The notes beneath the pieces were generated by a model. The model saw nothing but the letters and a program-made list of their open reading frames with translations. It was not told the DNA's origin and did not search any database. A stretch of 64,000 nucleotides of DNA, from the NCBI RefSeq assembly GCF_964204645.1, contig NC_134035.1, positions 13,001,951 to 13,065,950 of the forward strand, written 5' to 3'. A program made the position numbers and the translations under genes. The DNA comes from Tubulanus polymorphus (Eukaryota > Nemertea > Palaeonemertea > Tubulaniformes > Tubulanidae). Of the stretch, positions 33,190-44,200 are shown in pieces. Position 1 is the stretch's first letter; each line of letters opens with the position of its first letter.

Positions 33190-36100
33190 ATGATATCACT
33201 AAGAAGAGTTTGTTTAGATATGAGATTGTGGTCGTTTTTTGTCGGTATTTTGATGGTGATGATGCTGAGGTATTCCGATGGACAAGAAGCCCCGGCTGGC
33301 GCTGGAGACAGGAAACACTGGAGTGAATTACCAGTCATCGGTACGTGGTTTACATTTTCATTTGTGCATTTATTTTGCGCAACAATTCGATCATTTCTAG
33401 AAGTCTACTTTCGTCTGACATCATATTTCGCTTAGTCTTTTTTTCAAGTTCACGTTTATTTCGCGGAAATCAACTAAATTGAAAACTAAAGTTACTAATT
33501 ACTATCCGATCTTTAGTTCACTTGTGACGGCAAGAAATGATTCGAAATTAAGTTGCACACGTAAATGTGTGAAGAATTCTGAAAAATGATGACACATTAA
33601 ATCTGGTTTAGGTTGTAGAGCGGAACTATGCCACACAATTACACCGTATCCGCCGAGTCCAAACGAGTATTTCTGAATCCTTGAAATTGCTTGAATATTT
33701 CTAAATAGTCATAATTTTTGAAATACGAGCTTGACAGTGGCGTTTTCTGGAGCCTTCAAGGCAAAATATTCAAATTCGGAACTAAAAAAATGCGGAACTT
33801 GGATTGAAAAAGTGGTGTCGTCTGCCCCTCCTCTCCCAGACCGCCCTCTGGTGACGCCCATGGGTTGAGACGATACACATTTTCGATATAAGATGAACTT
33901 AAAAAGATTAAAACCCACTATCTACAGATTAAAAGAACACCTGACGATGATCTCTAGGGTGAGATCGAAACGTTGTGTTTATCATAAATTTTAGATTGTT
34001 GGAATAAATAAATTCTTGATTTTAAATTCTTTTAATCTGTAGATAGTGGGTTTTAATCTTTTTATCCGTTCACCACGTTTTAGTGTGGTTATCGTACTAA
34101 TAAGATGAACTTGTAGAATCGCCTACAATAAATCCAGCAAAAAAACCACGATAAATATGCTACATATGAATGGATAAAATACATTTTTTTTAATTTTCAT
34201 TAATTTATCAAACCTGGTATTTTGTATAAAGGTATAATGGCCCAGGAAACTCAAAAAGAGGATCTGAAGAAACAAGGGAATTCGATAATAAACGGGATGC
34301 CGGTGAAATTCTTACAAATGGGAGCTATGAGAGTTGTACCGATCAGGTGCGTGCCAATAACACACATCCCTATACGCAGGACTCACAACCGTGCAATTTG
34401 ATCTTGAGTCACAGTTTACTCTAACTCACAACTGTGGATCTGAATCCTTAGTTCAGAAATAACTCTTACCCACAGCTGTGGAACTGGATCCTTAGTTCAG
34501 AGTTAACTCTAACCCACAGCTGTGGATCTGAATCCTTAGTTCACAGTTAACTCTAACCCACAGCTGTGGATCTGAATCCTTAGTTCAGAGTTAACTCTAA
34601 CCCACAGCGGTGGATCTGGATCCTTAGTTCAGAGTTAACTCTAACTCACAGCTGTAGAACTGGATCCTGAGTTCAGAGTTAAATCTAAATTCACAACTGC
34701 GGAACTGGATCCTGAGTTCACAGTTAACTTTAACTCACAACTGTGGAACTGGATCCTGAGTTCCGAGTTAACTTTAACTCACAACTGTGGAACTGGATTC
34801 AGGAGGATAAGCTGAAATATCACACTTGCCGAAATGACATAATTAAAAAACTACATGTATAACGTTTTTCATTTATTGCTTATAAATCCCGTGAAAAGCG
34901 ATTTCGCCGGTGAAACGTGTGACCAATTCTAAAACAATTAATTCTAATGATATTTGATTAAATATTTAATCGGTTAATCACATCTGGCTCCGGTCGATTT
35001 CATGGATACATAAAAAACTTATTTATTTAGATTTAATTGGATTTTCGAATTTTTTTTTGGTGTAATTACAGACTGCACAAAACAGAAGCCTATTATAAAC
35101 AACTGTTTGGATATCTAAACGGGTAAGCGACCCTTGAGCTTTACCTGAAGGTGACGTGATTCACAAATTACAAATCATAAAGGATCCCAATTTTGCTAAA
35201 TACCACGAGTCAAACTTGTCAACCAGCTGCAACCATATTCTAAAACTCCGGGATTCGTCCATGACTTTCAGTATATTGCAGCATATGTTCTTCACCATGA
35301 AGCAATAGTTCAAGGGTGTTAGCGGTAGAAATACAAAACAGTAACATATTGCGTCAAATCGTACACAGCCTATATACTTGAATGGTGTTATGCAGTTTTC
35401 ATAAAAATTGAAGTGATCATGAAAATTACAGTGAATTTCTGGTTATATTACAAGTAACAGCAGCTCCTAGAAGCTTAGTTTTACATGATATATACATTTT
35501 ATAGCGTATGATTAATTCATCATCAAAGTTTCATCATGAAGCGTAAAACAACGCCCCGGCTAGAATCCAGCGCAACACCGCCCCGGCTAGAATCCAGCGC
35601 AACACCGCCTCGGCTAGAATCCAGCGCAACAACGCCTCGGCTAGAATCCAGCGCAACAACGCCCCGGCTAGAATACAGCGCAACACCGCCCCGGCTAGAA
35701 TACAGCGCAACACCGCCCCGGCTAAATCCAGAAATCAGTTGATTTTCAGAGTCAAATTCAACTCAGAACTGTTGAACTGGATTATGTTCATTTTCGTCTT
35801 GTTATAAAGCACTACGCGGTTCAAGTAGTGGATGTTTTTAATGCATTTTTAGATTGTTATTACCGGGTGGATCTATCAATGTAACTGGTAATGAATATTG
35901 GAGAGTTGGTAATTATTTCTTCAACTGGGCGAAACAGGTAAAACATGAGTCAAACTCGCTTAAAGTCGTTTTGTCTGGTACCAGTCATAATCATGAAAAC
36001 TTATCCAAATAACGACTTACAATATTATTTGTAAATTGAATTGCAACTGAGACACAACTGTAGAGACTTATCCAAATGATGACTTACACTTAGTAGATTG

Positions 36101-38778
36101 AATTAGAAATACCAATTGAGACTAGAGACTAGAAGCGTATTCAGTATTGTGACGATTTATTCAGATGTTGACTTACACCAATCATAGATTGATTTGCAAA
36201 TACAAATTGGGCATGAAAAATATAGATGAATAAGGTATCAAGTAAAAATCCCCCCGGTAAAAATCTCACAAGGTAAAAGTCCGCTCCCCATCCCCCCCCC
36301 ACTGGTCAATTACCTACATTCCTTCAGTAATGTTACGTGGTGAGTTTGATTGTAATTATGTCAGTTTATAGTTTATCCCCAACAGTCTATAATCTGTTGT
36401 ATCAAAACTATATTAAACATTATGTATTTTTGGTTGTATTCATATTTCAGGCGTTTGATAAAGGCGATTATTTCCCGATTTTTGGTATTTGTCTCGGATT
36501 TGAATTTTTGAACACAGTTGTCGCCGAGAAGGATCCTCTTTCTGCTTGTGATTCAGTGAAATTCTTGGATCCGTTTCGTCCGATAAAAGGTTTGTTAAAA
36601 CGCGTTTTATTGTCCATGGTTTTATCTTCATCCAACGTTCTCGTATGATTATACTATCAGATATATAACAGATTATACTATCTTTTCATAAGATTACAAT
36701 GCATTGAATTACAAAATCTGCAAATGAAGACAGCTGCTAAAAGGGTTGTTAAAGATAACCGGTGGATGAATACCATAGTAGTAACAATGTCGTCAACTAT
36801 CCACTGGTTAGCTTTAACCAATTTTTAAGCAACTGGCCCCTGCACACTTGAATGGTCACAGCTCGCTGGTCACCTAACAGCTGGGTTATCACAATGGTCA
36901 CCTCACTGACCAGACAAACCTTCAAGCCCCTACAATCACGAGATCTCAATGGCCTAGTGGTTACAATGCTAGCCTGGCTCGGTGCATGTCTGAGGTTCGA
37001 GTCCTGCTAGGGTTAGGGTTAATATAGTTACACTTTTGCTGGTGTGAGGATTGGCGGTAAGAAATTCGTCGGTATCTGTTTCGTATAGATTTCCAGGCTT
37101 CATTTTTGCCTCCCCTGCACCTGCTGGTAACATTCTTTTGAATTTATAGATTTCAGGGAGTCGCGAATATTTGAAAATATGCCGCGAAGTGTGATCAGTA
37201 CATTAGTGAAACGAAACGCTACAGCACATTATCACCACGATTGTGTGGCCACAGATGTAAGGACATGAAATCATCAATTCTAATACGAGCAAAAATCCAC
37301 CAATCAGAAGATTATTACGGTTGTAAATAGTTGAAACTATACATTCGCAACGAAATTTTCAAATAAACTCTGAAGATTGATGGTCGGAATCTGCCCAAAA
37401 CATTAGAAAAAAACAATAACGGTTGCTTAAATCGATATCATTGTGGGTTTTTCTTAACGATATTATTATTGTTATTATGGTTCTGAAGTTTTTGTTCTAA
37501 TGATCGTGGATTTTTACTTGTATTACCAGCAAGACTGCGCTATTGAAATATGTCGTTGCAATTCTTACAACGACCTTTAAAAATCGTTCTCGTCGTTGTT
37601 ACGAATCGTCATTAATTTTAATTGTCTTAATAGGATTTTATAAAGGATAAAAAACTCATGGATTTCTATCGAGTGGTTTCCACGAATCAAGACAGAAACG
37701 GAAAATCATTCATATCGACCATCGAGGGTAAGACACCTTCCAGAAAAATATTTTTCTCTCGGCATTAAGTAATATTAATAGTTTTGATATATTTCTAGCT
37801 TATGACTACCCGTTCTACGGGTTCCAGTGGCATCCGGAGAAATACGGCTATCACCTGAACATCCACTCGCTTGTACCGCACGATCACGCCGCTCTCGAAG
37901 TAGGAATGAAATTTGCCAATTTCTTTTTCAACGAAAGTACGTTTACAATTTCACATTACCCACGAAGTTTTTAGCGCGTTCCGAGTTTTCGTACGGGTTG
38001 GATTTGAGTTGACTCAATAACTAGAGTCTGAAATGAACTACAGTCAACCCCCGATATACCGCGGGCCCACATCGGTGCAGAACGATTTTGGCGGTATAGA
38101 GAGTATGGCGGTATATCGGGGTGTTTTACTATGTATTTGTATAGAGATGTACATCGACATAACCTGGCGGTAGGCGGGGTGCGGTATGTGAGATGGCGAT
38201 CGGGGGTTGACTGTAATCTAATTCTTCGCCCCTTACCTTGAGTTTGAGTGTCTTTGGGAGGAGGGCCAGAGAAACCCGAAAAAAGGTATTTCTGTTAAAT
38301 ACATGTATGATGACAATACAATAGTCGGGCACCATCCAGAGTCTAACCTCTACCACCGAGTCCTCAATCAGGGTCTGGTGACAGTCTCACGAAAATTGAT
38401 TTTTTTTTCATCAGAAAGAAACGTTGTAGATCAGTAATGGATGACAATATCTACGATATAGCGATAAGAGCAAAAATCCCACAATAGATCAATCAATAGC
38501 TGAAAAGATTAAAACGTTTGAAATATTTTGGATGGTTGCATATCACCCTCAGTCAGAAAGGAACATGTTTTAGTGTGGATTTAATGTTCTCTCTCGAACA
38601 AAACTCTAATTGTTTTTCAGCAATGAAAAGTGGACACCGGTTTCCGATGCCCGATGTTTTGTCAGCTTTGATGATTGATCGAATAAATCCAGTATATTTC
38701 GGGTCGCCGTCATTTCGTTCTGCGTGGCTGTTCAATGATTATCCAGACGTTAAAAACAATGCTAACAACAGACTTTAA
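33190..38778 (+). CDS. GGH: Gamma-glutamyl hydrolase
   Basis: Lysosomal or secreted class-I glutamine-amidotransferase-like peptidase that removes poly-gamma-glutamate tails from folates. Exons: 33190-33340, 34232-34346, 35072-35122, 35853-35937, 36451-36589, 37150-37256, 37634-37727, 37799-37936, 38621-38778; phases agree, 345 aa (human 318). A signal peptide covers residues about 1-31 (VGILMVMMLRYSDG). Family landmarks in order: PVIGIMAQ; AMRVVPIR; LLLPGGSINVTGNEYWRV; catalytic Cys148 in DYFPIFGICLGFEFL; ATAHYHHDC; and His259 in YPFYGFQWHPEKYGY. The C-terminal extension (SALMIDRINPVYFG) corresponds to the human IYQFSPIYTG segment. Cys and His are both present, so the enzyme should be active. 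AATAAA at 38872-38877 is the likely polyadenylation signal. It follows P3H in the same direction after 1.2 kb but is an unrelated gene. Confidence 0.96.
33898..34108. repeat. Stem-type element, 36-bp arms
   Basis: Arms AAAAAGATTAAAACCCACTA plus TCTACAGATTAAAAGAA (33900-33936) and TTCTTTTAATCTGTAGATAG plus TGGGTTTTAATCTTTTT (about 34027-34064) are complementary and enclose about 90 bp. The flanking CACCACGTTTTAGTGTGGTT matches the edge of 6945-7115. Confidence 0.75.
34395..34805. repeat. Tandem array from the CCAGTTCCACAG family
   Basis: About nine head-to-tail units of roughly 45 bp built from GGATCCTTAGTTCAGAGTTA, ACTCTAACCCACAGCTGTGG and ATCTGAATCC variants. Every unit keeps the AACTCTAAC and CACARCTGTGG core of the dispersed hairpin family. 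Located in GGH intron 2. Confidence 0.8.
35550..35735 (+). repeat. 27-bp minisatellite, about 7 copies
   Basis: Unit ACACCGCCCCGGCTAGAATC plus CAGCGCA repeats with few changes. The unit length is a multiple of 3, so a frame of TPPRLESSA words stays open. No splice sites or conserved neighbours support coding. In GGH intron 3. Confidence 0.85.
36735..36842. repeat. AGTTGCTC inverted-repeat element
   Basis: GTTGTTAAAGATAACCGGTG and GGATGAATACCATAG face CAACTATCCACTGGTTAGC and CAATTTTTAAGCAACTGGCC. Fifth recognised copy of this family, in GGH intron 5. Confidence 0.55.
36955..37020 (+). repeat. tRNA-derived SINE-like sequence
   Basis: ATGGCCTAGTGGTTACAATG (A-box-like) followed about 30 bp later by GAGGTTCGAGTCCTGCTAG (B box). 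There is no convincing acceptor stem, so a SINE head and not a functional tRNA. Confidence 0.5.
38041..38213. mobile_element. Pogo/Tigger-type MITE
   Basis: Perfect 15-bp terminal inverted repeats CAGTCAACCCCCGAT, with TA on both sides (38039-38040 and 38214-38215). The ends and the TA duplication match the Tc1/mariner superfamily, pogo/Tigger group, whose ends typically read CAG then a run like CAACCCCCG followed by TATA and CG words. At 173 bp with no frame, it is non-autonomous. In GGH intron 8. Confidence 0.85.
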
Positions 38779-38879
38779 AAAAACGGATAAACCTTACATA
38801 TACATGTTTGACAAGATCCCGGCGCTACTTAGCTAAACTCGATATTCTAATTTTGTTCATACAAAAGTCCGAATAAACT

Positions 38880-40400
38880 TTTGAATTTTTGAATTTTTAG
38901 TCTTATATTCTGCTTTTATAATTTTTGGAATTGCCTCGGTTTTTCTATTGAGATTATAATACATTCAAAGTCTGTAATAACGCTGTCATCCTTTCCACTG
39001 CTTACATATATCAACATTTTTCAGAGAAGAGATTTAATTGGCCGATCTAATACAAATTCAATGAAAATAGTATTATGACGCCAGTTTCGTTTTAACGCCG
39101 GATGTTTTTCAATGGTTCGAACAGTGGCATCATAACCGGCCTTTAACTGTATTTCATTTGGATTTTTGCGGGGTCCGGCCCGGTGTTAAATCCGCTCGAA
39201 TCCTCCGTGTAAAACCATCAGCTGATTACATGCAATTTCTTTAAGAGGTAGAATTAAGATCTCGACCAAAACTCGAAACTATTTTTGTTCTATAATTTGA
39301 GAACAAGAATGAAGAGTAATGGAAAATGAACAGCATTCAACAGCAGTGCCGTTCAAAAGGACTGGGCTCCGCGCGTAACCGGCTCACAGGCCGCGAAACA
39401 GGTATCCTCGGTAACGTAGGTATCGCAGGGGGTAACCTGAAGGCTCGCAGGTCGTGAGCAGGTGACGTATTAAGACCGAATTCGGCGAGGGCAATTTCAA
39501 TAGATTATGCGAGATATCTAAAAAAAATTGATCCCAGACGAAAAATAGACATTCTAAATCATTATCATCACCGAGCTTAGTAAAACGTAGAACATATATT
39601 ACTCAATAGGTTAACTAGTTAACAACAGTATTTAACTAATACGTAGGACACTAACTAGAGAAAACTGCAGTAGTGAGAGCAGGTATCTGCAGCCTAAAAA
39701 TCAAGGAAATTATGTGGATCAATGACCTAGGCTTCATCGAGAAAGAGTGAAAAAACTGCTGGTTAAAAGTCACGCTTTTGAATAGTGTTGTCATTTAGTT
39801 TTGATCAAACTTTTTAAAGTTTTTAAAAGTTTTAACCTTAAGAGTACCAACTCGGCATATACCTTACAATAAATACGAATACTTATTGGTTGGCTGCCGA
39901 AGATACGAAGAAAGATTAGAAAGAAAGAAAGGGCGTCACTCCGCACTTTTGGAATGCACCATGGATACAGTCCTGTAGAATGTCCAGTCCTTATTTTCTA
40001 GCCATCCTGAAGCCATCTCCGCAATACAATCTGAAACATTAAAAAGAATAAAATACATGGCCAAACCAGAATGATTGATCTCAGCCGGGTTCGACACTGC
40101 GACCGGTAAGTCTTCAGACGAGCACTCTAACCACTGGACCATAGACCCGTGGTAGTCGCAGGGGATTTGAAGTTTGGTTTTCAGTACGCAACTTTGTATG
40201 TGTTTGCGATTTTCAGAATACATCGCCAACAGTTTTTCAAACCGATGAAAACATACAGCTAGTGGGGTTAACTGAGGACACATCATGATGATAATTAATT
40301 GTATTTAATTCGTCGATTTGGTCGAAATAATTTGGGTGGCGTTAATCGGGTTCGAATCCCATCAGAACATTTTGATTTTCTACACTTGGCGGGAATATCA
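38880..40400. other. Intergenic region between GGH and 40.4-kb gene
   Basis: No exon is supportable. There is a GC-richer patch at 39350-39470 without recognised features. At about 40075-40150 a minus-strand tRNA-like segment (GGTCCAGTGGTTAGAGTGCT, then GCAGTGTCGAACCCGGC) is probably a SINE head. Confidence 0.35.
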
Positions 40401-40409
40401 GCACTTTTC

Positions 40410-40491
40410 ATTGGTCAGGATAATGACGTCACGCTGTCGGTATAAAAACCCAGGTCAGCTGATCCCTCCTTCCAGTTCGGCCATTTTGCAG
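40410..40491 (+). promoter_or_regulatory. CCAAT, CRE and TATA promoter, exon 1
   Basis: Inverted CCAAT (ATTGG) at 40410-40414, a perfect cyclic-AMP response element TGACGTCA at 40424-40431, and TATAAAA at 40441-40447 lie in textbook order. The expected start is about 40468-40474 in a pyrimidine stretch (CCCTCCTTCCAG). A GTAAGC donor follows G40491, giving a very short non-coding first exon. The next acceptor is at 41085-41086. Confidence 0.75.
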
Positions 40492-41210
40492 GTAAGCAAA
40501 GATTCATTTTTTCTATCAGGTTTTAAAAGTAAATTTATATAACTATACCTAAAATATTTCTTGTACCATTTACGTTAGGTAATTTCCGAAAATAAGTTCC
40601 GAAAGGACAAATTATAAAATAGGTGCGAAATGTGTGTAAATTTGGTTATTTTACTAATTAAAAGCACTTTCCGTGTTACTCTTAAAATTTTTGAAGAATT
40701 CGCAATTTCCATGACATTGATTTTCAATATAGATAGCCATAATTAAGAAATTATATGCAATTTCATTGTTTAAAGCATCTGTAAAAGTTAAGTAAATTTT
40801 CTGCTGTTCATTTACTCTACGCGGTAAAGCGGCTCGTTGACATGCCTAGGTGTAATACACAGACAGCTCAGTCTATTCAACCATGACTCGAATCTATAGA
40901 AACCTTTCATTCGAAGCGTCGTTCAACTTAATCCTGCTGGCTTCTATATCTATTATTAAGAAAATAATGATAAAATAATTTAATGTTAATTATTATTATT
41001 ACTTAATAGAAACTCGATTTAGCTATTTCTTAGAATCAATAATTTTCGATTTTCTTGATTTTTATAAGATTGTTTTTACATTGCAGTAGCAGCAGCAGCA
41101 TCAACAGCAGCAGTTAAAAAAGCAACAGTTATAAAAGTAACAGCAGCAGTACAACGACAACTACAACAATTACAAGTTCAACAATTAAAACTTGAACTTC
41201 AACTTTGAAT

Positions 41211-44200
41211 ATGTCTACAAAATATGACCTTTTTTCGGGACTGTTAAAGCTGGTACGCGCCGAGGTGCTGACGCTCGACCCTGAAACCCTCGGCGCGTTT
41301 TTTGATTTGAGTAAGTACAAAGTCTACTTCATCAATCTCAATCTGGGGTATCTCAAATTCTCGATTATTTTTGATGAACATCTCAAATTATTTGATTTCC
41401 AACATCCGAAATTATTTGATCTCAAATTCACAATCACAATTATTTTATCTAAATCTCCTTTTTATCTAAATATCCTAAATCTCAAATTGTCTAAATCTCA
41501 ATTATTTCGAATATCATCAATTAAAAAATCTAATATCATCTAATTTCAATTTCTTTCAATTCTCTTTTTAATTTTGGAAAACTCAATTTATGTCACACTG
41601 ATAAAATTAGGAAATCTATTTTGAACATATCATTTTATGTTTCTAGTCTCTTATTCTATTTCAAATTACTCAATATTGTTCGAGTATAATTTTTTCATTT
41701 TGACGAATGATGCAATTCTGTCACCACCCTTAAACTCGATTGAATTTGGTAACAAATCTAATGGTGAATAAATTTTGAATTGAATTGAATAGTGAGTAGA
41801 GGCTCTGGTGGATGAGAATTAACTTGAGGAAGTAACCTCATTTCCTGGTTCCTGGTTTCGGTTTCAAATATCGTCGAAATTGTGATATATTCCTCATGTT
41901 ATTCATGTGAATGCTGTATCCAGTCAATAGAGATAAGTTACAACATAAATAGATAAAACTGTCTAGGCCTCCAGACCAATGCACTTCATAGAAAATCCTG
42001 ATTTACGTTCGATAAATCAAGTAATTGGACTGCGCAGTTCAGTCCATTTACTATTTAGTCAGTAAGCAGACTTCAGTTTAGTCCATATTTTAATCAGTAA
42101 CTGGACTGGCCAGGTTTAGTCCATAGTGTATTTAGTCAATAACTGGACTGCGATGTAGTCCATAGTTAAGTCAATAACTGGACTGCGGTTAGGTCCATAT
42201 TTTAGTCGATACCTGGACTGCGGTTTAGTCCATAGTTTAGTCAATAACTGAACTGCAGTTTAGTCCATAGTTAAGTCAATAACTGGACTGCGGTTTAGTC
42301 CATAGTTTAGTCAATAACTGGACTGCGGTTTAGTCCATAGTTTAGTCAATAACTGGACTGCGGTTTAGTCCATAGTTTAGTCAATAACTGGACTGCGGTT
42401 TAGTCCATAGTTTAGTCAATAACTGGACTGCAGTTTAGTTGATAGTTAAGTCAGGAACCGGATAGCTGTTTTGTCCGTATCCAGATACCCATCACATTAT
42501 GGGACCAACATTTTAGAAACCGCTGAAAAGTAGCACTAGTATTTACGGTACTTTTGTTTTTCTCTGCGACTCCAGGATCCGAAAACATGTGATTTTCTTT
42601 TTTATTAATCATTCGTCAATCGTCAGGAAATTCAGGATCACTATTTTTGATTTATTGGTTAAACTTTGTTCTTTGTATCTCTAGGTAGTTTCTCACGACA
42701 GTTTGAGATCCCGAGATTATGGCGGGAAGGAGGTACCTCGCAACTGCTATCATTTCGGCTAACTATTCTAAAGCCACACCCACTCAATGTTTATACTAGA
42801 TCTAAACTACAGATATGATGTTTGATACGAATGTCGTACTATAGCTCGGCTCATAGTCCGAATCTTCATCGTCTAATTGTTGGCAAATCCTAGATATTGT
42901 GGCCTTGCGGCAAATACAGTTTACACACGATTTATTTCTAACGGATTCATTATTACGGTCAATGGTTGGTGCCTCGTTAGGTACTGAGTCTTATACAGTG
43001 AGTTTACTCAGTATCGGGACCACAGTTTACTCAGTATCGGGACCACAGTTTACTCAGTATCGGGACCACAGTTTACTCAGTATCGGGACCACAGTTTACT
43101 CAGTATCGGGACCACAGTTTACTCAGTATCGGGATCACAGTTTACTCAGTATCGGGGTCACAGTTTAGTCAGTATCGGGACCGCAGTTTATTCAGTATTG
43201 GGATCACAGTTTACTCAGAATCGGGATCACAGTTTACTCAGTATCGGGATCACAGTTTAGTCAGTATCGGGACCACAGTTTAGTCAGTATCGGTACCACA
43301 GTTTAGTCAGAATCGGGACCACAGTTTAGTTAGTATCGGTACCACTGTTTAGTTAGTATCAGTACCACAGTTTACTCAGTATCGGGACCACAGTTTAGTC
43401 AGTATCCGGACCACAGTTTAGTCAGTATCGGGACCACAGTTTAGTCAGTATCAGGACCACAGTTTAGTCAGTATCCGGACCACAGTTTAGTCAGTATCAG
43501 GACCATAGTTTAGTCAGTATCGGGACCACAGTTTAGTCAGCATCGGAACTGTGATTCATTTCGTTCTGAGACCAGATTTTATCAAATTTCCGATAGGCCG
43601 ATAATTCAGATAGGCCTACCCTTTGACTTCATGTTTTTTTTCAGAATTCTTTTATTTTCTTAAAGCCATGAAATGTATTTCCTCTACCGTTATCCAGGCC
43701 TGACATTTATCTAGGTCTATCCTGTTTTACACCTTAAAAGTTCGACGGCAACATTTCATATTGTTTTTTCTGTAAATGGCTGCAGCTGTATTCATAGTGA
43801 ATTATTCCACTGAATAATTCTATACTTGAAGGGTAAGTAGTGATTATTTGAAATACTTAATGAATGCATGTGATATAATAGGCCTAAATTCTAAATATCG
43901 TTTATTGTTCGCTGTTAAATGATGTTTGATTTTTATAGATAAAAATCTTATTGTAATTTGTAGTGAATGGATTTGATTGTATGAAGTTGCAGCAGCAGAC
44001 AGTGTTGTGTGAAATGGTTTTTACCCCTGATGGTTGTTTCTGAAGGTACAGTAGTGGACAGCGTCGAGTGAAATGGATCTTACCCCGACGGTTGTTTCTG
44101 AAAATAAAAGTTGAAGATTTTTGATTGATGAGAATACAGAAAATACAGAAGAAATTTGAATGCAATTTTTTGTGTCCTTTTTCTGTTTGTCATGAAATAA

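Noticed and set aside
35536-35742. Frame of TPPRLESSA repeats as a small gene
   Set aside because: It is a 27-bp minisatellite inside a GGH intron; the frame is open only because 27 is a multiple of 3.
43000-43560. CRISPR-like array
   Set aside because: The repeats are directly adjacent with no unique spacers, and the window is plainly an animal genome.
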